A stretch of DNA of 64,000 nucleotides from Trichaptum fuscoviolaceum (GCA_910574455.1 CAJSYZ010000002.1:1761671-1825670); one strand, 5' to 3'. Positions 46,001-57,465 are shown, counted from the first letter of the stretch. Numbers and translations: made by a program. Notes: generated from the sequence alone by a model not told the origin.

Positions 46001-46314
46001 GACAGAGCATGTAGTGCCGGAGTAGGTGTTCGACTCTCCGGAGGTGTTGGAGTCTTCGGAGTAGTGGCCATCAACGCTTTCGTAAAAGCAGGACCTCTTT
46101 GTACACTGGGACCTCTTCCCGTATTTCCACCACTGGTAGTATCGGGCGGTGGCGGCATGGAGGACGCATGCCGAAAGGTGTCTCCGAGTCCGACGTAGTC
46201 GTCCAACGGCGTCACTGATACTTGGCGGAGTTGTGACCGCGAGTGAGACGCGGAGTTAAGGGCCCTACTATTGGTGCCGGGTCCGTCTGGGTCTGCATTC
46301 TTCATCTTGTTCAA
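43036..46314 (-). CDS. Unknown Plavaka-companion protein, last intron holds a solo LTR
   Basis: ATG at 46314 opens MNKMKNADPDGPGTNSRALN. The first 160 residues are Ser/Pro/Thr-rich and probably disordered, with KRSHSAGNDPGRYGKRARS. Following exons are helical: ILRSLVIAGRSLRAINNAEA, KTIQLLLEGQEAVLSAVAQL, LDAMLYFLFEASAIVLDFND and LIQKLDHFTCTVEEDRSV, then KLALRFCTKVDAMFQDNVSV. Near 44690 the frame must shift by one base between DELPSLDTASRE and KLALRFCTKV. A donor GTATGC near 44062 and an acceptor near 43146 define a last intron into which a solo LTR inserted; the final exon ends VVWEILRTPR and stops at 43036. No family is recognised; the helical content suggests a scaffold-like protein. The frame break makes function doubtful. 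Confidence 0.55.
43212..44053. mobile_element. Solo LTR
   Basis: An 842-bp sequence beginning TGTCAGACCGGGC and ending GTAGTCGTGACA is flanked by CACTG at 43207-43211 and 44054-44058. There is no interior and no partner repeat in the window. Its ends (TGTCAG...CGTGACA) resemble those of the non-autonomous element at 22260-26417, so they may be related. Solo LTRs arise by recombination between the two LTRs of a full element. Confidence 0.88.
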
Positions 46315-47163
46315 GTCTTGAACTTTGGGGGGGGGGGATTGTATTCCTTCCGAGTCCTTTCAAACTTCAACTGGTGCCTGTCTGACTCGGAGTGACCAGT
46401 AGCTGGTATTATGCCAGTGCAGTACTACCAGACTCAGAGGTGACGGAGACTCCAGCTTCAAGTTGCCAAGTCCGAACCGAATAGTAGTAGTTGCCACGGT
46501 CACTGCCAGTGGTGGCACTCAGGGCAGAAGTTCGATCGCAAGACTGAAACACGGACTCGGAGTACTACTAGTAGCAGTCGGGCAACACTCAGGCTACCGA
46601 ATAGTAGTACTGATAGTAATAGTACTACTAGTAGTAGTAGCCTGTCAGTGAGTATTGAATGCGGTGACTTCAACTAGGAGACTGAAAGATGACTCACCGC
46701 CAATACCTGAGGGACTTAATAAATGGTTTTGGGTGACAGGGACTTCGAGGTGAAAGAGCTTCAAGCTGTTGAAGCGTAAACTTGAAGAAGTTGTAGAGTA
46801 AGTAGTACTAGACACGACACCGTGATGTCGCAGTACTGCCAGCCTGAGTGCCAGTGGTAGTACTATGATAAGACTTGGGCATGGGGTACTCAGACTACTG
46901 GATTCGGATCATGCCAGTGATCCTGCAACTTCAAGTTGAACTTCAGATTAAAAGTCCGACACTGCTACTACTACTACTACTACTAGTAGTAGTAGTAGTA
47001 GTAAGCACTGCCGGTGCCATGGCACTGCCAGCCTGAGTGCCACTGGTTGAAGACGACGCACTCAGTTTCCCACTGCATTCTTTCCCATTTCGTCCCAATA
47101 GTACTACCTATTCATCTTGAACTCGAAAGCACAACAGCAACGACTTCAACTTGAATCAGCATC
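46315..47163. other. Divergent intergenic region, motif-rich
   Basis: It separates the minus-strand gene from the protease gene. It starts with a run of G near 46330 and contains many GCCAGTG, GACTCGGAGT and ACTAGTAGT motifs. A long near-palindrome of CTA/TAG triplets lies at 46963-47005. Promoters for both genes must lie here. Confidence 0.6.
46963..47005. repeat. Triplet palindrome (CTA)n(GTA)n
   Basis: GCTACTACTACTAC...TACTAG is followed directly by its inverse, GTAGTAGTAGTAGTAGTA, giving two arms of about 20 bp with almost no loop. It would fold into a long hairpin in single-stranded DNA or RNA. Confidence 0.85.
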
Positions 47164-50089
47164 ATGCTGGCATCATCCAAGCCATCGCGTAGAAATCCGA
47201 TTCCGCGTGAGTCCTACAGCTTTCTACTATGTTCTCCTATACCAGCAGCAATGATTAATGAGGTGATATCCAGCTTCGCCAAGGGAAGGCTTTGATTTGA
47301 TAGAATTGTCTCGGCAGATCACGGGCTTTCGCCCATCCAACGAGGAAAATAGTATTCGATCTGCAAGGCAGAGACTAGAAGGTGTCATCGATGGCATATG
47401 GCCAGGTGAGTCCTACTTTCTCCTTCGCCGGTAGTCCTGCTTTGTTGACTACTTCTACTCGTGGCAGAGAATCAGAGTATGAGCGGATCAATAGTGCCTC
47501 ATAGAACCCCTCGGATGCCAACAAACACTCACACTGGCATGTCGACTCGCGAAGTTGACACTGTCCGACCTGGCAGTACTTCCCCAACTCAGGCGCCTAC
47601 CGTCGTACAGGCTCACTGTACACTGGCACCAAATCGCGCCACACGAAGGGAAACTATCTCGCCTTTAGAACAGGAGGAATATTACTATGGCCTGGAGGGG
47701 GCTCCTCGCCTGGTCGGGCGCACCGGCGGCGACTGGGAACGGACTAACATGTGGAAATGCGTAGGGGTTGTGGGTGATCACCGCATTACTGAGTTCTGGG
47801 ATGCAGACTTGTTCCCAAAAATATTGCCGATATTCAAGGCACTATATCTCGAGGGGCACGGAAAGGCGAACCTATTTGAGGTTAACCGCGTTGGCCTCGA
47901 ACGCCCTGCCAGTGTGGGCATTAGACACGAGTTGCTCGCTGAAAATGAGTGGCCCGTCGTTGTTATGATCGGAGTTGATACGGAGCCCAGTCTCCACCCT
48001 AAAGTGGGATGCTGGGCTGCGGAGAGGGTGAAGGACATACTATGGGAGCTCGCAATTTATGATGTCGAGGTCGAGATTAGGGAACGACATATCAAACTGG
48101 CTTCCGGCGATAACACAGATGGCCCTGCTAATATGAAGCGTAACCGTACTCAGGCTGGTGACGATGACGTTCCTGAGGCTGTCGATGGCAATCACCACCT
48201 AAAGCGCCCTAGACCATCTTTCACTCCGTCTGCCCCCGGTCAGAGCATCAACGACCCTCATAGTGACTCTGACGCCGCTCACGGTGTTCAAGGCCAAGGC
48301 TGGCCTACAGGATCGAAAAATATCTCGTCCACTCCCGCCAGCCGCTCCCGCCTGATCCGAGCAAGCCCTATGGTTCTAGAGCCACGTATAATGGGCAACT
48401 ATGAAGATCGCCATACCGCCAACACGTACTTACAGCGCCTTGCTGCGCCTTTCACCACATGTGTTGGGATATGCCTTGGCATCACTGAGACCAGGGGCAA
48501 AACGCAGTATGACAGCTATTCAACCGGGTCACTGTTTGGGATTAAGATACAAAACGAGGAGCCCATCTTATATGCCCTCGGTTGTCGACATGGCACCATT
48601 CCATTTAATTTACAGTTCCATCTTCATCCTGAGGATTCTGAAAGCGACTTGGAGGATGCCAGCTTGAAGAAAGGCAAGAAATGCAATAAGAAGGGCAAGA
48701 AGGGCGTCAAAGGGAACAAGAAGGGCAACAAAACATCGAAAGGCGATGGCAAGAACTATAAAATCACGGAAGCCTCTCAGTACATCGACTACAAACATGA
48801 CGAGAACTCGAATTATACGGCCTATGTTTCGCTGTTCACGCCTGAGAAGCTGGCTGACCACTTACGAATGATGGAACGCGAGTTGGAAAAGCAGAGGAAA
48901 GAATTCGATCTTCTCGTGGATAAGAAGATCATAAAAGATCAGGTTGTAAAGAAGGAAGTCCAAAAGGAATGCGATGACGCGACAGCTTTCTTCAACAAGG
49001 TCAAGAGATGCGAATTGAATGTCCAGTGTATGGAGCAGTTTGGATATGTCAAATTCTCTCCGGGAAGGTTCAATCGGTTTAATAAGAAAGATGACGCGAA
49101 GAAGCCGAGGACTAGCAAGCACCCCTATGCATCGGACTGGGCGTTGATCAGGATTTGTGACGACCGTTCCCCATCTGACAAGACTACTCTCTGCGAGCAG
49201 CATGGGAAGGGGCAATTTTGGAATTATGCAGACTTGAGAAGGTATGAACCAAAGAGCATGTGTGGTTCAGCTGCTTTCGACGACATTCTGGAGTTCATGG
49301 GATGGAAGAAAGGCACTCAAGTACATGATGGTCTGGTGCATATCAAAGATTTCACGAAACCGCGCGACATCTACAGCCGTCTTTATCAAGAAGAAACGGA
49401 CGAACAAGCGATTAAAGATAAGCAGCTCCATAGAGCACTAGCGAATGATGGCACAAAGGTCGTATCCTCGAAGCTTGAAACAAGACGGGTATATAAGTTT
49501 GGTTGGACAACTGGCCACACAGTGGGCGTTTATAACAATCTCACTTCCTACTGGGTCGATCTTACACTAGAATTTGATGTCACATTCTCCGGTAAAGGCA
49601 AACGTCGCAAAGCCTGTGGAATCAAAGAAGGTGTAAAGAGCGTCGAGAGTTGCTGGCAGGCAGTCCTGCAATTTCCACCCGGCAAGCACTTCGGTGGTCG
49701 TAGCCGTATATTTTGGAGACCAAGGTGATTCCGGAAGCTTGGTCATCGACCAGGATGCCAACGCACTTGGTACAATCATCTTTGTTACGACTTCGACGGA
49801 ATGGCAACACGATGGGTTCACTTACGGAGTCCCTATTTGGCAACAATTGTCGGAGATGCGCACCTCCGGTTACGGTGATATTCATTTCGGATTCGAATCA
49901 CAAAAGGATGATGCAGTGATGTCGGAACTTGCGGAATATCATCCACAGATTAAGGTAACTAGGGCTAACAAGGGCTCGAAAACATGGAAAGCGTGGTTTA
50001 ATGAGGAGCACCACAAGGTTGAGCGGGAACGAGCAGCATTGGAACCTTTTAATTCACTTAAACCGCAGACTCGGAGTCAGACGAAGTAG
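47164..50089 (+). CDS. Trypsin-like serine protease, Plavaka companion, frame break before the Ser motif
   Basis: ATG 47164 (MLASSKPSRRNPIP) starts exon 1 (47164-47206). Exons 47274-47405 and 47468 onwards follow in phase. The N-terminal part (YYYGLEGAPRLVGRTGGDWE, VVMIGVDTEPSLHPKVGCWA, ELAIYDVEVEIRER) and the PLT-like start of the catalytic part match the large trypsin-like protein family expanded in basidiomycetes. Candidate catalytic residues: His in GCRHGTIPF, Asp in SDWALIRICD, Ser in GDQGDSGSLVID. A Lys-rich insert and coiled coil (48660-48990) lie between His and Asp. The frame changes by +1 between about 49590 and 49700, either through an unrecognised short intron (for example GTAAAG at 49592 to AG at 49640) or a mutation. 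The C-terminal part then runs to 50089. The role in the transposon is unknown; it may process a companion protein. Confidence 0.72.
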
Positions 50090-50637
50090 CCTGCCAGTGA
50101 GGACTCAGGCTTGTACTCATACTATTTCTAACTGTTTTCTTTTCGTAGTATTACCTCATACCAGTGCATACCACTAGTATTCAAGTTGTGTCTTTGTATG
50201 TTTGTCTCCTGTTCTGTGTTCGTCGACCTTATACTTGTGTTTTCTGTGCATCGGTATTCAAGTTGTTGTATGACTGTATGTAAATAAAAAACGATATGAA
50301 TTGTTTACTAACTATTCCGAGTCGGACTTGGACTCACTGGCACCAGTGATGCTCTAATTACTGCTCGATAAATTCACGACTGGCTCGAATCCGGGTCTAC
50401 CAACCTGAAGACCGAACATCGTTACGGGTCACTGTTCGGCAACTTGAACTTTTGAGCTGAACTTGAAGTCCCACGACTCGGTCTCAGGCTCTGACTCGGA
50501 AGTTCTTCCGATTCGGAGGTCAGCTTGAAGTCGGAAACTACTAGTACTAGTAAACTAAGCCTGAGGGGCGAAGGTCGGTCCGGTTACTACTACAACTGCT
50601 CTGCTCGACAACTATTAGGTATAATAATTTTAATGGA
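50090..50637. other. Motif-rich non-coding stretch after the protease gene
   Basis: Repeated GACTCGGA, CACTGGCACCAGTG, CTTGAAGT and TACTAGTACTAGTA motifs are present, as in the other intergenic parts of the Plavaka locus. No gene is seen. Confidence 0.6.
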
Positions 50638-50856
50638 ATGACCGGTTGTTATTCTCGGGACGTTCTAGGTCAGAGGGAACTGGACGGCTTGACTTATGCT
50701 ATTGCCTTCTGGCAGACGACGGAGGAGCTGGAACAAATGGGCTTTGCGACCAACCTTGATTCAAAGACAGACACGCAACTTGGTAGTATTGTTTTCCCGA
50801 CTCCGAGTCAGCAAGAGCCCGACGTGGACATCGCCGCTCGCCTTTTCCCAGACTGA
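50638..50856 (+). pseudogene. Fragment resembling the protease C-terminus
   Basis: A 72-codon frame reads RELDGLTYAIAFWQTTEELE, similar in layout to WQHDGFTYGVPIWQQLSEMR near the end of the protease gene. It looks like the tail of a second, decayed family member. Confidence 0.45.
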
Positions 50857-51017
50857 GCCCCTTCCTCAACTCCCCCACCATGCGCACAAACTCTCTCATC
50901 TCATCCTCTTGCACTACCTTGAGGCTTGTCATTTTCTTCAACCTTGGCGCTGTCTCCTTCACATACGACATCTTCCATGCGCTGCTCTCCTGCACTTTGT
51001 ACTAAATTATGTCGTAA

Positions 51018-52470
51018 CAGATCTGGGCGGAATGGGAGACAGAGGTCTGCACGAGCATGGCACAGGAGTTCAAGGCTGGTGAGTTTATTCTCCTTCTCAA
51101 TCCTTTTACTTCACATTATTTACATACCATTTGATACAGAATCCTAGCTCACACCGTTTACAGCGCACGCAAGATGGTGCAATTCTGGAACACCGCCAGA
51201 CAGCACCACCACCATTGCCATCGCACTCCTGCTACTAGTAGTACCCAGCATCGACATGATGACTTCCCACGTGGGGTCTGACACTGGCATCACAGGCCCT
51301 CCGTCGTCCGCTACCACCACTGACAGCCATGGTCAGGTTGGAAACTAGAGACTTCCGGAGACACTTTCATTGTTGTGGGGACTGGTAAGTAGCCCTAGTA
51401 GTTATCCGCTATTGCAACAATAGCTCATGACCCGATGAACACAACTACATGACTGGCTGATGCTATGGTTGTTGAAGCGCTTAGAATGCCAGCACGCTTA
51501 CGAGTTCGAGACGACAGCGCGCACACCATCTTGCCGGGCAAGTCTTCTTTCAGAGACAAGTCATTCGGAGATGAGGAGCTCAAAGGCTTCCAGTTTGCCT
51601 CACCAGACGACCATCAAATTCATATCTATTTCGCTGATTCCATGGCTCATGGCGGGGATTTAAGAGATGCTCCTTGCTGACACAAGGGACTTCTTGCAAT
51701 CAGAGAAGGTATGTACATAAAGTGCCACACATCGACTGAAAGTTTAACCTCTCTTTCTGAATCAGTGGTGCGCTGACCGTGGTAACCACTCTCGTCGCGA
51801 CAATTTCCTCTATCGTGTCCCTGGCTTGGGCAGATCATCGTTGATCCATGCCCTTGCTGGTGCGCTCATGCTCGACATTCTCGCCATCTCACGTTCCGCT
51901 TTTTGGATGAACGATGTGACGTTGTCGTCGCTTATGGGCCGTGTGCCTGCCCCGTGAATTGTCCTTCTCGAGGACCTTGACGATGCATTCACTCGCTCAA
52001 CTTCGCGCGACGGGTCCTCAACCTGTGTTCCTGGTGGTAAGAAGAAGAGCTCTTTGTTGTCCGACAACAAGGATAAGATGACGATGATGACGACAATGAA
52101 GAAATTGGCAAGAAGAAGAAAAGCAAGAAATATGACACTCTATCCGACGTGAACACGCTCTCTCTTTCTGGCCTTCTTAATGCACTTGATGGTGTCGCCG
52201 CTGCTGTTGGCCGCTTCCTCTTCTTGTCGCAGCGACGAACCATCTTGAGCGTTTCGACCCCGCGCTCTCGCGCCCCGGTGGCATGGATGTTTGGATCGAG
52301 TTCAAAAGCGCAAGCCCTAGGCAGGCTCAAGCGCTCTTCTGCGACTTCTTCCTGTACGCGGACGTCAAGAAGCCCGAGATCACCAAACGCGAAGGCGAGC
52401 TCGATGGGATCAGCCTCCCCACCACACCCCATCCTCTGGATCGATTTCGGAAATTCCGGTGTCGGTATTT
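51018..52470 (+). pseudogene. BCS1-like AAA ATPase pseudogene
   Basis: Pieces in changing frames give an AAA domain of the BCS1 type. LLADTRDFLQSEK...CADRG is followed by a Walker A region LYRVPGLGRSSLIHALAG, in which the usual lysine is Arg. Next come WMNDVTLSSLMGRVPAP, Walker B IVLLEDLDDAFTRS, the sensor region DVNTLSLSGLLNALDGVAAA and MDVWIEFKSASPRQAQALF. A stop follows PAP, and the frame changes at least twice between 52000 and 52300. An upstream stretch (QIWAEWETEVCTSMAQEFKA at 51018) may be its N-terminal part. Intact BCS1 proteins are mitochondrial inner-membrane translocases, and fungi have many paralogues. This copy is dead. Confidence 0.85.
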
Positions 52471-53398
52471 GCGTCCGATGCCTCGAGTACCGCAACCTTG
52501 AGCTCGAGCTCATTGATGAGAGGTGCGTCAAACAGTCTACCTGACGTTGGCAAAGCAGCTCACAACGCAAATTGCGAATGCATCAAACGGGAAAAAGTAT
52601 TACTTCATCTTAGATATCGTTCAAGTAGTCATGTCCTATTCCACGACAAACACCTCTGTGCCACCACCATTGCCGCCGAAACGGAGATCGCTCGGTTTCA
52701 ATATGCAGAATAAGTCGATTATCGGCCGACAGCGCAATCCCCCCAGCTCTAAGGTCAAGAAACGTGCCTTCATTCAATCTACTTCTTTCAAAGCGGATTG
52801 GGGTGCATTGATCCCATTTCCCATATCGGCATGGTTCCGGTTTCGAGTTGTGTCCAGGGATGACTGATTGTATGACGGCTTACTCGTGGCTTTGCCTTCT
52901 AGAGCTGATGAAACAGCTTCTTGTGTAGTGAGCTATGTCTTCCCGACTTCTTCGGAGTTAACCTGACTCACTTTCTTGTTTGTTTGTGCATAAAATGAAA
53001 AGAAGCCTCATAATCGAGTCATCTAGAAGAAATCCTTCTTATCTCCTGTCAGTTCAGCTTGAGGTTTATCCGAGCCATAGTACAATGCACTGATAGATTC
53101 CTCTCTTCTTTTCCCAGAAGAATAAGGCATCAGAAAAATGCGTGCAAGAGCTTTGTATAAATGTAAACTCGGAGTGGGTGTCGCCCTTCCCCGCCACCCA
53201 CCCACCCATTCAACCCTTCGCCATGAACTTTTATCACATTCTGTTGGGGCTCCACATGCTCCTATTGATTGACCATGCTGTGCTTCGAGTACGCATCGCG
53301 CGAAGACTTCCTTGGACACAAAGGAGGATATCTAGGATGCAAAAAATCGTGCTTACTTTCTATTTCCTCTCAAAATCACTGCACTGACTTTTTGCCAG
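52471..53398. other. Stretch with one weak open frame
   Basis: A short plus-strand frame at 52631-52867 begins MSYSTTNTSVPPPLPPKRRS and looks protein-like, but no partner exon was found. A TATA-like TTTGTATAAATG lies near 53153, possibly the promoter of the exonuclease gene. Otherwise nothing is seen. Confidence 0.35.
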
Positions 53399-54267
53399 CT
53401 TCACAAACAGATGCAACATCTCCTCGACTACCTGGGGGTTCCGCCAACGCCTCTTCTTCAACTTCGCAGTTATACACTCGGACCTCTTGTTCCTGAAGTA
53501 TGTCTGACCACCGCGACGATGGAGAATGCCGTAGACGTCATCTATGCTTCCTTGCCGGATGCCCCGGAACGACGCTTCGTTGCCCTCGACATTGAATGGG
53601 CGAGTAACTCACCAGAGCTATACGCGTGGACCTCATCCAACTCGCGGTTCAGCAACATGTGTTCCTCCTCCGGACTCATCTACTTAATGCTCTTCCCCCA
53701 AGATTGGAACAATTATTAGGTGATGAAACTGTATGGAAAGTGTCAGCAGGAATCGCTGGTACGACAATCCCATTTCTTCTCTCATTATGCGGCATAACTG
53801 AACTAATTGGCAGGTGATGCGACTCGCATCAGGAATAAATTTGACATTCCCGTATCCTCCTGTGTCGATTTGACAGATTGGGCGCGCTTCGTTTACCCCG
53901 ATTTCTGGCCAAGAACGCCAACTTGGCTCCAGCTGCTTCTGAACCCCCGTCTCTGGTTCAAGTTTCCGCAACCGTTTATAAAGCTGGAGGAGATGGCGGG
54001 CAGGCTCCTGCAGACAAACATCGAAAAAGATGTCTTGGTCACGATGAGCAATTGGGCCGAAGTTGAGCTGTCGGCTGCTCAAGTCCATTGTAAGTTATCC
54101 TTTTCAAGTTGTCACTCAGGCTGACCATCTTCTCACTTGCATCTGCTCTATTAGATGCGGCAATCGACGCGCACAGCACGTTTGCTGTTGCTTCCGTCTT
54201 GAATCAAGATGCCTTGGCCTTACCGGATACAGTAATCCATCACTTCCCAATGCTCGATATTGAGTAG
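53399..54267 (+). pseudogene. RNase D/WRN-type 3'-5' exonuclease gene, frame broken
   Basis: The frame from 53399 reads QMQHLLDYLGVPPTPLLQLR, then RRFVALDIEW with the first two acidic residues of a DEDDy exonuclease. After EW the continuation VDLIQLAVQQHVFLLRTHLL lies in another frame, so one base is lost or gained near 53610-53630. The rest is spliced: exon to 53758, intron 53759-53813, exon 53814-54089 (GDATRIRNKFD, the third motif), intron 54090-54154, then YAAIDAHSTFAV with the final motif. It ends at 54267. Family members trim RNA or DNA 3' ends. The 5' end is unclear. Apart from the single shift it is well preserved, so a sequencing error is possible. Confidence 0.75.
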
Positions 54268-55149
54268 GCTGAGGCCCGTTTGAATAGTGCTAACGGTGTT
54301 ATCTTGTTGAGTAAATTGTTGAGTGCATGCTCTTGTCTTCAAAAGTTGCCAGGAGCATCGTGATTGTATCTATTATTGAATTGCTTCTCGTTGAATGATC
54401 ATTGTAGACTGAGGTTGTCAATGGTGTTTGCTGTCGCTTTCAAGATGTCATGAAGATGAAGGTAGCTTGAAATCTCAAAACAGAGGTCCAAGTTCACTTG
54501 AGTACAGTAGTGGTAGTAGTAGTAAATCTCACTTGAGTCTGACTTGCCACCTGATGTACAGCTTCCCTCCTTACGCACTGGTTTTGTCCTGAAACGCCGT
54601 TTTAAGGCCATCAGGCAGCCAGGCAACACTTCAGGCAGGCATGACAACGCTTCAACCCATTTAAGGAAGCTTCAGGACGCGCCAGCCGCCGTAAGCAATC
54701 CCTGATGTATTACACTTGAGCACTGAAATCCTGACTTGCATTCTGATGCACTGAGAGACGGCTTGCATCCTGAAACACTCCTTATTTCAGTGAGATAAGG
54801 CAATCAGTGTATTTTCAGACGAAGTAGCGACCCTTCAGACAGGTGCCAGCCAAATCAGGACGCGTCAGGACGCGTCAGTCGCCGTAAGCAAAAGGAAGTT
54901 TCCCTGATGAAGGCAGTCACGGGATCCCTTCAACTTCCGGGCGTAAATATCAAAGCACAAAAGTGACTCGCTGGGTCAAGTGAAGATGAAGATGCCGAAC
55001 TTGTCAGCCCCAAGGCAAGACACGCATTCTGGGTCTCAGATAGTACACGAAAAAATAGAGAGCGTAGCTACCAAGTAAATGATTGTGAATAATATTTTAT
55101 GGTAGAACGAATAAGAACCATCACGCGAGGACATAGTAGCGATCAGCAT
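54268..55149. other. Intergenic region with a direct repeat
   Basis: TCAGGACGCG(C/T)CAG(C/T)CGCCGTAAGCAA occurs at 54672 and again at 54867, each followed within 25 bp by TCCCTGATG. AGTGGTAGTAGTAGTAAATC at 54510 resembles the triplet motifs of the Plavaka locus. The repeat pair may mark a small non-autonomous element, but no clean ends are visible. No gene is seen. Confidence 0.5.
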
Positions 55150-56836
55150 TTATGAGCCCGACGCCGCCCCACTTGCTATTCCCGAGGTGCTTGGTTCATG
55201 CGAGGCATTCTGTGTGGTGGCGAAGAATGACTCCATCATATTCTTCATTCCCTCTTGATCTGTCCCACCAAAGTCGTACGGACTGAAACCCGAAGTCATG
55301 TTGGCCATGTCAGTCATGTCAATTTGGTTGATGTCGAATGGAACAGAGGAGCTGGACCCCTCCCCTGTGTTTGTACTGGGCACTTTTGGAGTATCTTCAT
55401 GTGAGGACGTAAGGTCTGCAAGAAAAGCTGACGGAGAAGGTGCAGGTGCATTCGAGCCACTTTGTGCCGGGCCAGAAGAAAGCCCGCCGACACTTCCGCT
55501 AGCATCGGCGTTTAACGAGGCAAATATATCGTCCGTGTTTTGATGACTATCTCCTGAGGCAAGTGCATTTAAAATCTCCATACTGGACGAACCAGCACCT
55601 TCGAGCGATGATGTAGAGCCCGATGACTGCTGCACGCCGGGTTGCTCGCCAAAGATTTCGGTCATTTGAGCGTCGTAGTCCAGGTCTAGGTCAATTGGTT
55701 TGTCTGCTGAGCTTCCAATGGTTCCATCGGAACCCATGTCCATAGAACTGGCGATGGTGTTGTCAAGAGTCAAATCAATGTCGACGTGCTGACCTCCTGT
55801 CTGACCTTCTCCAGCTGCGGCTAGAGCTGCCATGATATCCGGTGGTAACTCTCCTTGTCCCATGGGATGAGCAGATTTAGGTGCAAGCGTGATTGGAGAG
55901 GCAAGCCCCATATTACCCATTCCTGGAATTGAGGATATCGCACCCAAGCCACTCAAATTGCCGATGCTAGATAGAGTGGCTTCATCCATACGAAGGCCAG
56001 TACCGGAGAGATCCAGTTTGAGAGGGAATGGGTTACGTTGCAGAGTAGAGAATGACATCTTTGATTGACGGCGCATTTGAGTGAGCGGGGTAGTCCCTAG
56101 AACAGAAGGAGAAATTGGTTTCTTAGACTCAGACATTTCGACGTCTTCGCTTGGTCGGGGGAGCGCAGCCCTTGCTCGAGCCTTTTCTTCTTCCTCTTTC
56201 CGTGCACGAGCTTCTTCGCGTATAATATCTCGCTGAAGAACAGCAATGGCTCGAGACTGTGTGACAGTGAGAAGAAGCAAACTTGGTTTATAGTTACAAA
56301 CTCACGATGTGGAATTCCAATGCGTCGCAGACTTGATCATATCTCCCGATCTCATAAGCAAGAGCCGAGGTAAGAGATCGCGGAGGACGTGGGGCATGTT
56401 TGCTTATCCCACTATAACACAGACAACAGCAAGAAAGTGTTAGCCGCCATGCGTCTACTCATCGACGGTTGATTGATGACTGATTGCACATACAGTCTCT
56501 TAACTTCCGATTGAAACCTGAATATTTGCCCTGTTGTTACAGTAGCATTCTATAAATGCTATTGTAGGAAAGTTTGAATATAGGAAATTGTATGCAACGT
56601 ACTGTTAAACATTCAACCAGAGAGTTCATCTCGGGTTCTAGAATCTTTTGAGGCTTTTGAGGATCTGGTGGAGGGCCCATACTCTCCGAGCCCTTGTCCT
56701 TGTCCTTGTCCTTGTCTTTGTCTTGAACTCTTTTGGTATTAGAGTCTGATTTGTCACCGACGTTGGACGTCGATGGCTTGCGAACTGGGGGTATACGCGC
56801 AGGCGCTAATACTGGTGTAGCAGTCTTCGGAGGCAT
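55150..56836 (-). CDS. Conserved-looking basidiomycete protein of unknown function
   Basis: ATG at 56836 starts MPPKTATPVLAPARIPPVRK. Exon 1 runs to 56603 and ends LEPEMNSLVECLT. A small exon codes GFNRKLRDC, another (to 56306) codes HAPRPPRSLTSALAYEIGRY then DQVCDALEFHI, and the last exon (56256-55150) starts SRAIAVLQRDIIREEARARK. The first 150 residues are helical and the rest is Ser/Gly/Asp-rich low complexity (for example DIDLTLDNT, NQIDMTDMANM, FSPYDFGG). The layout, with a short helical head and a long acidic Ser-rich tail, resembles a transcription cofactor such as a Mediator subunit, but I cannot name it. The frame is intact. It is divergent from the Vps38-type gene, 630 bp apart. Confidence 0.7.
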
Positions 56837-57465
56837 ATTTCGGGTGGTTAAAAGCTGGATTTATATTGCGACATTGACCCCTTCATACATTTCAAGCATA
56901 GTGTGGCAGTAGTACGTACTAATTGCAGAGGTAGCTTGAACCGAATCCAACGATATTGTAACAGAGGTATGATTGGTGTTCCTTCGATCGAATAATTGTG
57001 GACTTTTAGCGCGATTGCTAGAGCAATGTCAAATTCAACGATTCCCAGATGGCGGGTTTCAATGAAAAGTTGTTCCGCTAGATCAGTGCAAGATTTGAGC
57101 GCAATTCTTCAATTCATTTGTGGTCACTAGCTTAGAATGAACTCGGAGAGAAAGTGACAGGCCACGGAAACTTCATCTTGAATACTACGCACTGGCACGC
57201 GATTTTCACGCGGTTGACGCGTCAGGACATTACCTTTTGTGGTTTATACTTCCTCTCGTCCCTGTCTAGCTGTCCAGACTCTACACCATACACAACGGTA
57301 ACACTGTTGCAAACAGTTCACAGAGCATACGAGCTGCTCAACGACTTGCTGCACTCATACCCTTAGAGGACTCTATACCAACAAAGAGCGAAAGTGGAGA
57401 CGCAGAGGAGTGCCTATCTGAGACGTTAACGCGGTGACGAACAGACTGGGACAAAGTACAATTAG
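56837..57465. other. Divergent promoter region
   Basis: It separates the start of the minus-strand gene from the start of the Vps38-type gene and must contain both promoters. No repeat or element is seen. Confidence 0.5.

Larger units (their letters stand above)
37225..50637 (+). mobile_element. Plavaka-type DNA transposon locus (ends not resolved)
   Basis: A Plavaka transposase gene (38654-42644) is surrounded by three companion genes. The non-coding parts share short motifs not seen elsewhere in the window: GCCAGTG/CACTGGC, GACTCGGAGT, palindromic CAACTTGAAGTTG-like and ACTAGTAGT runs. They appear at 38540-38660, 42700-42900, 46330-47160 and 50090-50600. Similar motifs (CCAACTTGAAGTTGGG, GTAGTAGTAGCCTGAG) lie at 2505-2570, left of the outer gypsy, so the gypsy may sit inside this element. 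I could not find matching terminal inverted repeats or a target duplication, so the limits given are only the stretch carrying the genes and motifs. Confidence 0.5.
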
